DNA of 34,437 nucleotides from Dehalococcoidales bacterium (GTDB lineage: Bacteria > Chloroflexota > Dehalococcoidia > Dehalococcoidales > UBA5627). The stretch is taken from contig JAQTUQ010000015.1 in NCBI GenBank assembly GCA_028707255.1, positions 1-34,437 of the forward strand. The letters run 5' to 3'. Each line of letters opens with the position of its first letter. Position 1 is the first letter of the stretch. Below are positions 8,884 to 16,498 of this stretch, in pieces. The notes under the pieces were generated by a model. The model saw nothing but the letters and a program-made list of their open reading frames with translations, did not search any database and had not been told where the DNA came from. Position numbers and translations under genes: made by a program.

Positions 8884-10026
8884 ATGACAGATACAATAAC
8901 CAACCTGGTCGTGCTGGGTTCCACCGGCTCCATCGGCAGGCAGACGCTCGACGTAGTGCGCGCCCTGCCCGGCAGATTCAGGATTACAGGACTTGCCGCC
9001 GGAGAGAATACCGGACTTCTCAAAGAACAAATAAAAGAATTCAAACCGCAATATTATTATCATTCCGCTGAAAAAGACCAAACCGATTTCCCGAATCAGC
9101 GTTATATTAATATGGAAGAGATGTCAGCCCTGCCGGAAGTGGATACAGTAGTAGTCGCCACACCCGGAGGCGCAGGACTTAAACCAACGCTGGCGGCGGT
9201 AAGAGCCGGCAAGAAAGTGGCCCTTTCCAACAAGGAATCTTTGGTCTCCGCCGGAAGTATTATCATGCCGGAAGCGGAAAAGTATCAAGCGGCGATTCTG
9301 CCTGTCGATAGCGAGCACAGCGCCATCTGGCAGTGTTTCGAGGGCGAGAACAAGAAACACGCTAAAATAATATTAACCGCTTCGGGGGGGCCGTTTCGAG
9401 GGTATGATAAAAAACAGCTTGAAGAAGTTACGCCGGAGCAGGCGTTGAAACACCCTTCGTGGAAAATGGGAAAGAAAGTAACTATAGATTCGGCGACGCT
9501 CTTTAATAAAGGGATGGAGGTTATCGAGGCGCACTGGCTGTTCGGCATCCCCTATGAAGATATCAGCGTGCTGGTGCATCCGCAGAGCATCATTCACTCG
9601 ATGGTGGAGTTTACAGACGGTTCGACCAAGGCGCAGCTGGGGTTCCCCGATATGCGCCTGCCCATCCAGTATGCTTTGACTTACGGTGAACGGGTGAATA
9701 ACCCCGAAATACCCGGAATCGACTGGACTAAAACTGATAAACTAGATTTCGAGCAGCCCGATATGGATACTTTCCCATGCCTGAAACTGGCAATCGATGC
9801 CGGAAAAGAGGGGGGGACTACTCCTGCGGTGCTTTGCGCAGCAGACGAGGTAGCCGTATCGCTCTTTTTAGAACACAGGATTAAATTCAACCATATCGCA
9901 AAATTGATAGAGAAAGCACTGGAAAAACATCGGAACATAAAGCGACCGACGCTGGAAGATATTTATACCGCTGACGAATGGGCAAGAGAGATAACCATCG
10001 ATTTGGCAGGGAGTATGAAGAAATAA
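8884..10026 (+). CDS. dxr: 1-deoxy-D-xylulose 5-phosphate reductoisomerase
   Basis: Second enzyme of the MEP pathway; converts DXP to MEP with NADPH and a divalent metal. Seen: N-terminal Rossmann motif LGSTGSIGRQTLDV, KVALSNKESLVSAG, the metal site in LPVDSEHSAIWQ, ASGGPFR, the ATLFNKGMEVIEAHWLFG stretch, and VHPQSIIHSMVEF. From ATG 8884 it has 380 residues; an upstream in-frame TTG at 8863 would add seven poorly plausible residues (LYYIII). No Shine-Dalgarno precedes either start and the upstream 20 bp is almost pure A/T, so a leaderless or near-leaderless transcript is possible. The stop overlaps the rseP start by one base. Confidence 0.96.
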   Translation: MTDTITNLVVLGSTGSIGRQTLDVVRALPGRFRITGLAAGENTGLLKEQIKEFKPQYYYHSAEKDQTDFPNQRYINMEEMSALPEVDTVVVATPGGAGLKPTLAAVRAGKKVALSNKESLVSAGSIIMPEAEKYQAAILPVDSEHSAIWQCFEGENKKHAKIILTASGGPFRGYDKKQLEEVTPEQALKHPSWKMGKKVTIDSATLFNKGMEVIEAHWLFGIPYEDISVLVHPQSIIHSMVEFTDGSTKAQLGFPDMRLPIQYALTYGERVNNPEIPGIDWTKTDKLDFEQPDMDTFPCLKLAIDAGKEGGTTPAVLCAADEVAVSLFLEHRIKFNHIAKLIEKALEKHRNIKRPTLEDIYTADEWAREITIDLAGSMKK

Positions 10027-11273
10027 TGAATATACTTATTGCTTTTATGGCGCTGCTACTGATAGTAGCCGTCGCCTCACTAATCTACAAATATAAAGTT
10101 TTCGACAGGCGGGAACTGCCGCTGATGGTCGTTCTGGTAGCTGCACTGGCATATTTCCTGATGGCGTTTATTGCCGTAATCGCCGGCGAACTTACCGGTT
10201 CCAATACAGTAATACCGGGTATGGGTACACTGACTACCATCGCAGCCTTCTTTTTCGTGCTGGCAATCGTGGTGATTGCTCACGAACTGGGGCATTTCGT
10301 CACTGCCAAAGCCTGTGGGGTAAAGGTCGATGAATTCGGCGTCGGATTTCCACCGCGAATTATTGCCGTAAAACACGGAGAGACCGAATATTCACTGAAC
10401 CTGGTGCCGCTGGGCGGTTTTACCAAGATGGCGGGAGAGGAAGACCCGAAGATAGAACGCAGCCTTGCCAGCAAGAGCATCGGCAAGAGACTGATTGTGC
10501 TCAGCGCCGGCTCTTTTATGAACTTTATACTGCCATTTTTACTGCTGACGATTGCTTTTATGATTCCGCACGATATCGTTACCGGCAATGTCAGCGTTGC
10601 CGAAGTGGTCGCCGATTCGCCGGCAGATATAGCCAGTATTCAGGCCGGCGACAAGATTCTGGAAATCAACGGTAAAACCATTAATAATACCGCCGATGTC
10701 AGCCGTTATATACAAATGTACCTCGGAAACGAGATGAGCATCCTGTTGGAGCGCGGTAACGGCTCTACGGAAACGGTAATTGTCGTTCCCAGGTGGAATC
10801 CGCCCGCTGGTGAAGGCTCCGTCGGTTTTGCTATCAGGACGGAGAATGCCGCTATAGAAAAAATCAGTTACAATCCATGGGTGGCCTTTAAGAAGGGCTC
10901 TACTGAAGCATTCGAGACGCTGGTGCTCTTTAAAAACGGCATCCTGAGCATGTTCATCGGCACCAGTTCGGCAGCAGATTTAGTAGGACCGGTAGGTATT
11001 GCGCAGATTACGGGAGAGGTGGCACGGGCAGGCATCAGCCCGCTTCTGCAATGGACGGCCTTCTTCAGCCTCAACCTGGCTATCATCAACCTGCTTCCGC
11101 TGCCGGCTCTCGACGGCGGCAGAATTATTTTCGTGCTGCTTGAATGGATTCGCCGCGGTAAAAAGGTGGCTCCCGAAACCGAGGGTAAAATACACTTTCT
11201 CGGCTTTGCCCTGCTGATTATGCTAATGATAGCTATTACTTTCCAGGATATCGGGCGTATAATAGGCGAATAA
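10026..11273 (+). CDS. rseP: RseP/SpoIVFB-type site-2 zinc metalloprotease
   Basis: Intramembrane protease of the M50B family that cleaves membrane-bound regulators or signal-peptide remnants. Seen: zinc motif HELGH (His86, Glu87, His90), GVKVDEFGVGFPPR and YSLNLVPLGGFTKMAGE after it, one PDZ domain at roughly 180-260 (VADSPADIASIQAGDKILEI), and the third zinc-ligand region NLAIINLLPLPALDGGR near the C-terminus. Start ATG 10026 overlaps the dxr stop (TAATG); an earlier in-frame ATG at 9978 lies inside dxr. Unusually, about 64 residues with two extra predicted membrane helices (about 2-21 and 32-54) precede the usual first catalytic helix. Part of dxr-rseP-ispG. Confidence 0.94.
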   Translation: MNILIAFMALLLIVAVASLIYKYKVFDRRELPLMVVLVAALAYFLMAFIAVIAGELTGSNTVIPGMGTLTTIAAFFFVLAIVVIAHELGHFVTAKACGVKVDEFGVGFPPRIIAVKHGETEYSLNLVPLGGFTKMAGEEDPKIERSLASKSIGKRLIVLSAGSFMNFILPFLLLTIAFMIPHDIVTGNVSVAEVVADSPADIASIQAGDKILEINGKTINNTADVSRYIQMYLGNEMSILLERGNGSTETVIVVPRWNPPAGEGSVGFAIRTENAAIEKISYNPWVAFKKGSTEAFETLVLFKNGILSMFIGTSSAADLVGPVGIAQITGEVARAGISPLLQWTAFFSLNLAIINLLPLPALDGGRIIFVLLEWIRRGKKVAPETEGKIHFLGFALLIMLMIAITFQDIGRIIGE

Positions 11274-11285
11274 GGAAAAAAGGAA

Positions 11286-12332
11286 ATGATGCAGCGCAGG
11301 GTTTCCAAAGCAATCAGAATCGGAGATGTAACCGTCGGCGGCAACGCACCTATAGCGGTGCAATCGATGACCAAGACCGATACGCGAGACGTTGCTTCGA
11401 CTGTCAGGCAGATTAAAGAGCTTGAGGAATGCGGCTGTGAAATCATCCGCTCTGCGGTGCCGGATATGGAAGCGGCAATAGCTCTGTCCGGGATAAAAAA
11501 ACAAATAAAGATTCCGCTGGTGGCAGATATACACTTCGATTACAGGCTGGCGCTGCAGGCGATTGAATCCGGAGTCGACGGGCTGCGCCTCAACCCGGGC
11601 AATATCAGCGAACCGGACAAAGTGGCCGCTGTTGTCAGTGCCGCTAAGGGGAGCGAGATTCCCATCCGCATCGGTGTCAATGCCGGCAGCCTGCCTCAGG
11701 ACATAGACCCAAAGCTCACCACAGCCCAAAAGATGGTTGTTGCCGCTATGAGGCATATCAAACTGCTTGAAGACCTGGATTTCGATTTAATAAAGGTTTC
11801 GCTCAAGGCTTTCGACGTGCCGACCACCATCGAAGCCTATAAGGATATCGCCGGAAAAGTCCCCTACCCGTTGCATATCGGCATCACCGAATCGGGGCCT
11901 GCTAAAAGCGGCATTATCCGCAGCGCCTGCGGTATCAGTCCGTTACTATATATGGGCATCGGGGATACCATCCGCGTATCGCTCTCCGCCAATCCGGTAG
12001 AAGAAGTGGTTACCGCTTACGAGATATTGAAGAGCCTCGATTTAAGGCATCACGGCGCCGTGCTCGTTAGCTGCCCTACCTGCGGACGCACTGAAGTTAA
12101 TTTGATAGAGATGGTCAAAGAGGTAGAGGAAAGACTGGCAAAGGTAGATAAGCCGATTAAGGTTGCCGTTATGGGATGCGTTGTCAACGGCCCCGGCGAA
12201 GCCAAAGATGCCGATATCGGCATCGCCTGCGGCAAAGGCAAGGGTGTGCTTTTCAGGAAAGGCGAAAAAATCGGGGTGGTAGATGAAAAGGACTTCGTGG
12301 ATGTGCTGATGAGAGAGGTGGAGGGGTTTTAA
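11286..12332 (+). CDS. ispG: 4-hydroxy-3-methylbut-2-en-1-yl diphosphate synthase (GcpE)
   Basis: Penultimate MEP-pathway enzyme; a [4Fe-4S] protein that reduces MEcPP to HMBPP. Seen in 348 residues: VTVGGNAPIAVQSMTKTDT and AVPDMEAA of the TIM-barrel domain, VADIHFDYRLAL, LRLNPGNI, and the iron-sulfur ligands Cys263, Cys266 (CPTCGRTE) and Cys298 (GCVVNGPGE, with Glu305). Length matches the two-domain bacterial form. It follows rseP after 12 nt with AAGGAAA before tandem ATGs. With dxr it places two MEP steps in one operon, next to the polyprenyl synthase uppS. Confidence 0.97.
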   Translation: MMQRRVSKAIRIGDVTVGGNAPIAVQSMTKTDTRDVASTVRQIKELEECGCEIIRSAVPDMEAAIALSGIKKQIKIPLVADIHFDYRLALQAIESGVDGLRLNPGNISEPDKVAAVVSAAKGSEIPIRIGVNAGSLPQDIDPKLTTAQKMVVAAMRHIKLLEDLDFDLIKVSLKAFDVPTTIEAYKDIAGKVPYPLHIGITESGPAKSGIIRSACGISPLLYMGIGDTIRVSLSANPVEEVVTAYEILKSLDLRHHGAVLVSCPTCGRTEVNLIEMVKEVEERLAKVDKPIKVAVMGCVVNGPGEAKDADIGIACGKGKGVLFRKGEKIGVVDEKDFVDVLMREVEGF

Positions 12333-12340
12333 TTTAATTT

Positions 12341-12463
12341 CCCTCATCCGCTATCCCTATCAATCGGAATAGCACCTTCCCCCGAGGGAAGGCTATTTAA
12401 AAAACCATGAAAAAAATGGCTTCCCCTTGGGGAAGCTGTCGAGCATAGCGAGACTGATGAGGG
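12341..12463. repeat. CCCTCATC-ended miniature element, copy 1
   Basis: The element is bounded by inverted termini CCCTCATC (12341-12348) and GATGAGGG (12456-12463). Inside are two hairpins, CCTTCCCCCGAGGGAAGG (12378-12395) and GCTTCCCCTTGGGGAAGC (12419-12436). It aligns in inverse orientation with the element at 28033-28138. Confidence 0.7.
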
Positions 12464-12800
12464 TGTATAAATAAAACTGTCACTCTGGGCGAAGCGAAGA
12501 GTCTGTAGAGCAGAATAATAATTCAACCATATTCCTCGCCGTTATGGTTCGACAAGCTCACCATGAACGGCTTTAGTTATCCTTTCCCGGTATGTCGAAA
12601 TTCCTCGCAAAGACATTAAACACAAAATCCCTCTCAATCTCCCTTTGCAAAGGGAGAAATGACTATTATGTCAAGTCTTTTTCTCTTTGATGACCGGCAC
12701 TCTTATAACGAATACCGTGTTCCTGTTTTATATTATATATAGACCTATTCTCCCACTTTGGAAAAGGGGGACTAAGGGGGATTTATATCCCCTATTGATA
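12464..12800. repeat. Further intergenic repeats between ispG and the small membrane protein gene
   Basis: There is no gene here. 12501-12578 matches 5770-5848 and includes a REP-like dyad (12538-12571). AATCCCTCTCAATCTCCC with TTTGCAAAG (about 12627-12658) and a facing GGAAAAGGGGGACTAAGGGGG unit (about 12750-12785) resemble the hairpin units at 5940-6045. Confidence 0.6.
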
Positions 12801-12900
12801 TGCTAATTCACAGAAAACGGCTAATCTTTCTGAGGAGGGACTGGCAAATTTCGATGCAATGTGGTTTAATTCATATCTGATAGTTTATAATAACAAGCAA

Positions 12901-13293
12901 ATGGAAGAACAGACTATAGAAAAGGACCAGCAGCCTTCGTACGGCTGGATGCCGGTAGCCGGAGGGGTGCTTAGCATCCTCTCGGGAATTATCGGAATTA
13001 TCGCCACGGCGTTTATAATCACCGTCAGCATTGCTTTCGGCGCCGAAATAGCCGGAGACGTAATTTCATCGCTGGGATTCTGGACTATCGGGCTGCCTTT
13101 GACCGTTATATGGCTGGTCGCCATCCCGATGCTGGTTATCAGCCTGTTAGCCATTATCGGCGGTTCCTTCGCCATTAACAAAAAGAACTGGGCGCTGGCT
13201 TTAACCGGAGCCGTATTTTCCATCGTTCCCACACAGGTAATCGGTATAATAGCCGTAATTCTGATAGTTATTTCTAAAAAGGAGTTCAAGTAG
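12901..13293 (+). CDS. Small multi-pass membrane protein
   Basis: Unrecognised function. From ATG 12901 the protein has 130 residues: a short polar N-terminus (MEEQTIEKDQQPSYGW) followed by three to four hydrophobic segments with a Gly/Ile/Val-rich pattern, and a short basic C-terminus (SKKEFK). Such small membrane proteins are common in this group. An in-frame ATG at 12859 would add 14 residues; I prefer 12901 because TATAAT (12886-12891) lies between the two, which would make the transcript nearly leaderless. A GAGGAGG at 12832-12838 is too far from either start. It ends 6 nt before proS and may be co-transcribed with it. Confidence 0.7.
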   Translation: MEEQTIEKDQQPSYGWMPVAGGVLSILSGIIGIIATAFIITVSIAFGAEIAGDVISSLGFWTIGLPLTVIWLVAIPMLVISLLAIIGGSFAINKKNWALALTGAVFSIVPTQVIGIIAVILIVISKKEFK

Positions 13294-13299
13294 AACCAT

Positions 13300-15000
13300 A
13301 TGCGTCTATCACAGCTATTCGGGAAAACCCAGCGGGAAATACCGGCGGAAGCCGATACTATAAGCCATCAATTGATGCTGAGAGCAGGCATGATACGCCA
13401 GCTTACGGCCGGTGTCTATTCATACCTGCCGATGGCTCTCCGTTCACTGCGCAAGATAGAAGATATTATACGCGACGAGATGAACAAGGCAGGCGGACAG
13501 GAAATATGCATGCCGGTACTGCAACCAATCGAGCTTTGGGAAAAATCCGGCAGAGGTGTCAGCTTCGGTAAAAACCTGTTCCGGCTTTTCGACCGCAAGG
13601 AGCGCGAACTGGCGCTCGGCCCCACCCATGAAGAAGTGGTTACCGACCTGATCGGGCGCAGCGTACAGAGCTACCGCGATTTGCCCCTCCTGTTATATCA
13701 GATTCAAACCAAGTTCCGCGATGAACCCCGTCCCAGAGGCGGGCTGGTACGCGTGCGCGAGTTCGTTATGAAAGACCTCTACAGCTTCGATACCGATGCC
13801 TCAGGACTGGACATCAGCTATCAGAAGATGGTTACCGCCTACAAGAACATCTTTTCAAGGTGCGGATTGCCGGTAATCGTCATTGAAGCCGACAGCGGCG
13901 CTATCGGCGGCAAGGATTCGAACGAATTCATGGCTGTTTCCGAAATGGGAGAGGATGAAATCATCTACTGTGAAAGCTGCAGCAAGGCTGCCAACGCCGA
14001 GAAGGCAAAGAGCGTCAAAGCCAAAGCCGGTTGCAGTGCCCCCCTGCCGATGGAAGAAGTATCTACACCGGGCTACAAGACCATCGAAGAAGTATGCGGC
14101 TATTTAAAAATCAATCCGGTTAATACCTTGAAGGCAGTCTTCTATATGGCAGACGATGAATTCGTTTTCGTCAGCATCCGCGGAGACGTAGATGTCAACG
14201 AGGTGAAGTTGAAAAACCTCCTGCACTGCGTCGATTTGAGGCTGGCTACCGAAGCTGAGGTTGCCGCCAAAGGCATTGTTGCCGGATTCGCCTCACCGAT
14301 AGGTTTAAAAGGAATAAAGATTGTCGCCGACGAATCGGTCGCTTCGGGAACCAACTTCGTAGCCGGCGGCAACAAAAACGATGCTCATATTAAGAACGTT
14401 AATTACCCGAGGGATTTTAAAGCCGACCTGATAGCCGATATTGCGCTGGCGGTAGCCGGAGACGCTTGTATAAAATGCGGAGCGAAACTGCTGGCAACAC
14501 GCGGAGTGGAAGTCGGTCATGTCTTTAAACTGGGGACTTTCTTAAGCGAAAAAATGGGAGCTTATTATATCGATGCCAACGGCGAATCGAAACCGATTGT
14601 AATGGGTTGCTATGGCATCGGCATCGGCAGGCTGATGGCTGCCACCATTGAAATCAATCATGATGATAAAGGCATAATCTGGCCGCTTAGTATTACCCCC
14701 TACCAGGTTTACCTGTGCCCGTTATTAGTTGAGGATGAGAGGGTTGCTGAAAAAGCCGAGAGCCTCTACAAGGAACTGAAGAATCTGGGAATGGAAGTTC
14801 TCTATGACGACCGTAACGAATCCACCGGCGTCAAGTTCAACGATGCAGATCTTCTGGGGATTCCGCTGCGCATCACGGTCAGCCCACGCTCACTGGAAAA
14901 AGGCTGTATTGAAGTAAAATGGCGCTCGGAAAAGAAAGCCGAACTGTTTCCGGTTGAAGAAGCGGTTAAAAAGATTCAAGAGATGTTAGCCGGCAACTAA
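13300..15000 (+). CDS. proS: Prolyl-tRNA synthetase, bacterial type with editing insertion
   Basis: Class II synthetase charging tRNA-Pro. Seen in 566 residues: class II motif 1 region (LTAGVYSYLPMALRSLRKIE), LGPTHEEVVTDL, motif 2 FRDEPRPRGGLVRVREFVMKD, motif 3 region GCYGIGIGRLMAA, and a C-terminal anticodon-binding domain ending EEAVKKIQEML. An insertion between motifs 2 and 3 (about residues 225-400) is the YbaK-like editing domain that removes mischarged alanine; it starts with the usual CESCSKAANAEKA. Start ATG at 13300 with AAGGAG about 15 nt upstream. Confidence 0.97.
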   Translation: MRLSQLFGKTQREIPAEADTISHQLMLRAGMIRQLTAGVYSYLPMALRSLRKIEDIIRDEMNKAGGQEICMPVLQPIELWEKSGRGVSFGKNLFRLFDRKERELALGPTHEEVVTDLIGRSVQSYRDLPLLLYQIQTKFRDEPRPRGGLVRVREFVMKDLYSFDTDASGLDISYQKMVTAYKNIFSRCGLPVIVIEADSGAIGGKDSNEFMAVSEMGEDEIIYCESCSKAANAEKAKSVKAKAGCSAPLPMEEVSTPGYKTIEEVCGYLKINPVNTLKAVFYMADDEFVFVSIRGDVDVNEVKLKNLLHCVDLRLATEAEVAAKGIVAGFASPIGLKGIKIVADESVASGTNFVAGGNKNDAHIKNVNYPRDFKADLIADIALAVAGDACIKCGAKLLATRGVEVGHVFKLGTFLSEKMGAYYIDANGESKPIVMGCYGIGIGRLMAATIEINHDDKGIIWPLSITPYQVYLCPLLVEDERVAEKAESLYKELKNLGMEVLYDDRNESTGVKFNDADLLGIPLRITVSPRSLEKGCIEVKWRSEKKAELFPVEEAVKKIQEMLAGN

Positions 15001-15079
15001 AGGACTGAATTATTAACTCCGCCTTTACTGCTAAATATTATTACGATAACTTTTACAGAAAAAAGAAGGATGGTTAAAT

Positions 15080-15544
15080 ATGTTTTCTAAAATGCGAAAA
15101 ATTATAATGTCATCGTTGGTCGGCGCAATCGGAATCGGCATTGCCGGGGTTCTTTTTGCTTATCTCCAAGAAATGGAGGAAGGTAGTACCTGGTTGTGGA
15201 TACTTGGGTGGCTTCTAATTGGACTGATTATCAACGTTACCCTGGGATTTATCATCGGAAGCAAAAAAATATCCAATTTTGCCATATGGGGAGTTTTGGC
15301 AGGTGTTGTAGGTGGTTTCCTGTCCGCTGACCCCGATTATGACCTCTGGATGAAAATAGGCATAATCGGGCTGGCTCTCGGTATCGGTATAGGGGCAGCC
15401 GGCTCATATTATACCCCTCCTGTAGTTAAACAACCTGAGCCCAAGAAAAAGGATGACAGAACCATTACCTGCGATGAATGCGGCGCTCTGGTAGCTGAGG
15501 ATGATTGCTATTGCCACGAGTGTGGCACCGAATTCGAAGAATAG
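15080..15544 (+). CDS. Membrane protein with C-terminal zinc ribbon
   Basis: The family is not recognised. The 154-residue protein has about four hydrophobic segments (roughly 9-28, 38-60, 67-82, 92-110), a Pro/Lys linker, and a C-terminal zinc ribbon with Cys131 and Cys134 (CDEC), Cys145 and Cys148 (CHEC), plus an extra Cys143. This layout of membrane anchor plus cytosolic zinc ribbon is common in Chloroflexota and archaeal proteins. GAAGGA lies 9 nt before the ATG. It stands alone downstream of proS and is followed by a long perfect hairpin. Confidence 0.8.
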   Translation: MFSKMRKIIMSSLVGAIGIGIAGVLFAYLQEMEEGSTWLWILGWLLIGLIINVTLGFIIGSKKISNFAIWGVLAGVVGGFLSADPDYDLWMKIGIIGLALGIGIGAAGSYYTPPVVKQPEPKKKDDRTITCDECGALVAEDDCYCHECGTEFEE

Positions 15545-15573
15545 CCCCTAAAAAACAGAGAAATCGATGTGTA

Positions 15574-15609
15574 AACAGAGAAGCCGCTCATACGAGCGGC
15601 TTCTCTGTA
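15574..15609 (+). terminator. Perfect 15-bp hairpin after the zinc-ribbon gene
   Basis: ACAGAGAAGCCGCT (15575-15588) pairs with AGCGGCTTCTCTGT (15595-15608), plus one inner C-G pair and a 4-nt loop. No T tract follows on the plus strand. It may be a factor-dependent terminator or an RNA-stabilising 3' end. Confidence 0.5.
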
Positions 15610-15716
15610 TTGAAAAAGGAACAAGCATAACAATATGCCTGTCCTTTATAATTATATCAAACTAACAATAAATTGTCCTTTGAACCCTCCCCTGTAATTT
15701 GAATGCCGGCTGGGTA

Positions 15717-16118
15717 TTAATTCCCCCATGAGAAAGAGTAGCTGCCCTTATGCTTGTCGGCATCGACGCGGACGGTATAACGTCCCGGCTCCGAGAGAGT
15801 TACCGTAAATGACATAGTCGGGATATCGTGCCCCTCGTAACTGCTATTGGCGATATCGTTGTCCTTCGCAATATAGGCATCGATGGAACCCTTTTCGGTA
15901 ACGATACTGACGACTACCTCTACAGTTTCATTTTGCCTGACATCGATGTGCGTCTGCTTGTATCCGCTGAATTCATCATACAGCATCGCCATCTTGGTGG
16001 ATGAATTATACTCTACACCGTTCTTTACTGTGCCGGAACCCACCGTACAGGCACTCAGCATAGACATCAGGACAATCAGGACTGTCATGAACATAGATAA
16101 ATAGCCATACTTTTTCAT
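15717..16118 (-). CDS. Putative lipoprotein
   Basis: Small secreted lipoprotein, function unknown. Seen: a basic N-terminus, hydrophobic stretch and lipobox LSAC with Cys24 as the lipidation site. The mature part of about 110 residues is probably beta-sandwich, ending in a pattern (FTVTLSEPGRYTVRVDADKHKGSYSFSW) seen in extracellular domains that bind or stabilise at the cell surface. AGAGG precedes the ATG and a promoter lies at 16171-16199 (minus). It is a single-gene unit. Confidence 0.75.
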   Translation of the reverse strand: MKKYGYLSMFMTVLIVLMSMLSACTVGSGTVKNGVEYNSSTKMAMLYDEFSGYKQTHIDVRQNETVEVVVSIVTEKGSIDAYIAKDNDIANSSYEGHDIPTMSFTVTLSEPGRYTVRVDADKHKGSYSFSWGN

Positions 16119-16170
16119 TTTTTATACCTCTATTTTTATTAAGGAAAAGCTGTGTATTTACAAATATAGT

Positions 16171-16199
16171 ATATTAGCATTCTTGTAGAATGTCGTAAA
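16171..16199 (-). promoter_or_regulatory. Promoter of the lipoprotein gene
   Basis: On the minus strand TTTACG (16194-16199), a 17-bp spacer and TAATAT (16171-16176) lie about 55 bp before the ATG. Confidence 0.45.
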
Positions 16200-16435
16200 T
16201 AGTATTATGAGCAGACTTATTAATCCCTCTCAATCTTCCTTTATGATTTCAGGATGGCAAATATGGTATTGGCATGCTGGAATCCCGATTTGTCGGGATG
16301 AAGTATCTTGGGAGGGGTGGAAAAATTAAAGCCGTTCGTGGTTACGATATACATAGCCGTTCGTGGAGCCTGTCCTGAGTTTGTCGAAGGAAGCATGTCG
16401 AACCGTGACCGCGACAGATAACATTAGTACAATAA
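16200..16435. repeat. Intergenic repeats between lipoprotein and pheT
   Basis: There is no gene. A AATCCCTCTCAATCTTCC unit (16222-16239), a CCCGATTTGTCGGGA hairpin (about 16286-16300) and two REP-like GCCGTTCGTGG units (16331 and 16354) with CCTGTCCTGAGTTTGTCGAAGG (about 16369-16390) are seen. Confidence 0.55.
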
Positions 16436-16442
16436 TAGAAAT

Positions 16443-16467
16443 CGCCCTACCGGTATTCGGCAGGGCG
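16443..16467 (-). terminator. Terminator of pheST
   Basis: An inverted repeat CGCCCT (16443-16448)/AGGGCG (16462-16467) with inner CCG/CGG pairs is followed on the minus strand by a T-rich ATTTCTATTATT stretch, about 30 bp after the pheT stop. Confidence 0.65.
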
Positions 16468-16498
16468 ACAATATGTTTACTGATTTGTTATCGGATGC

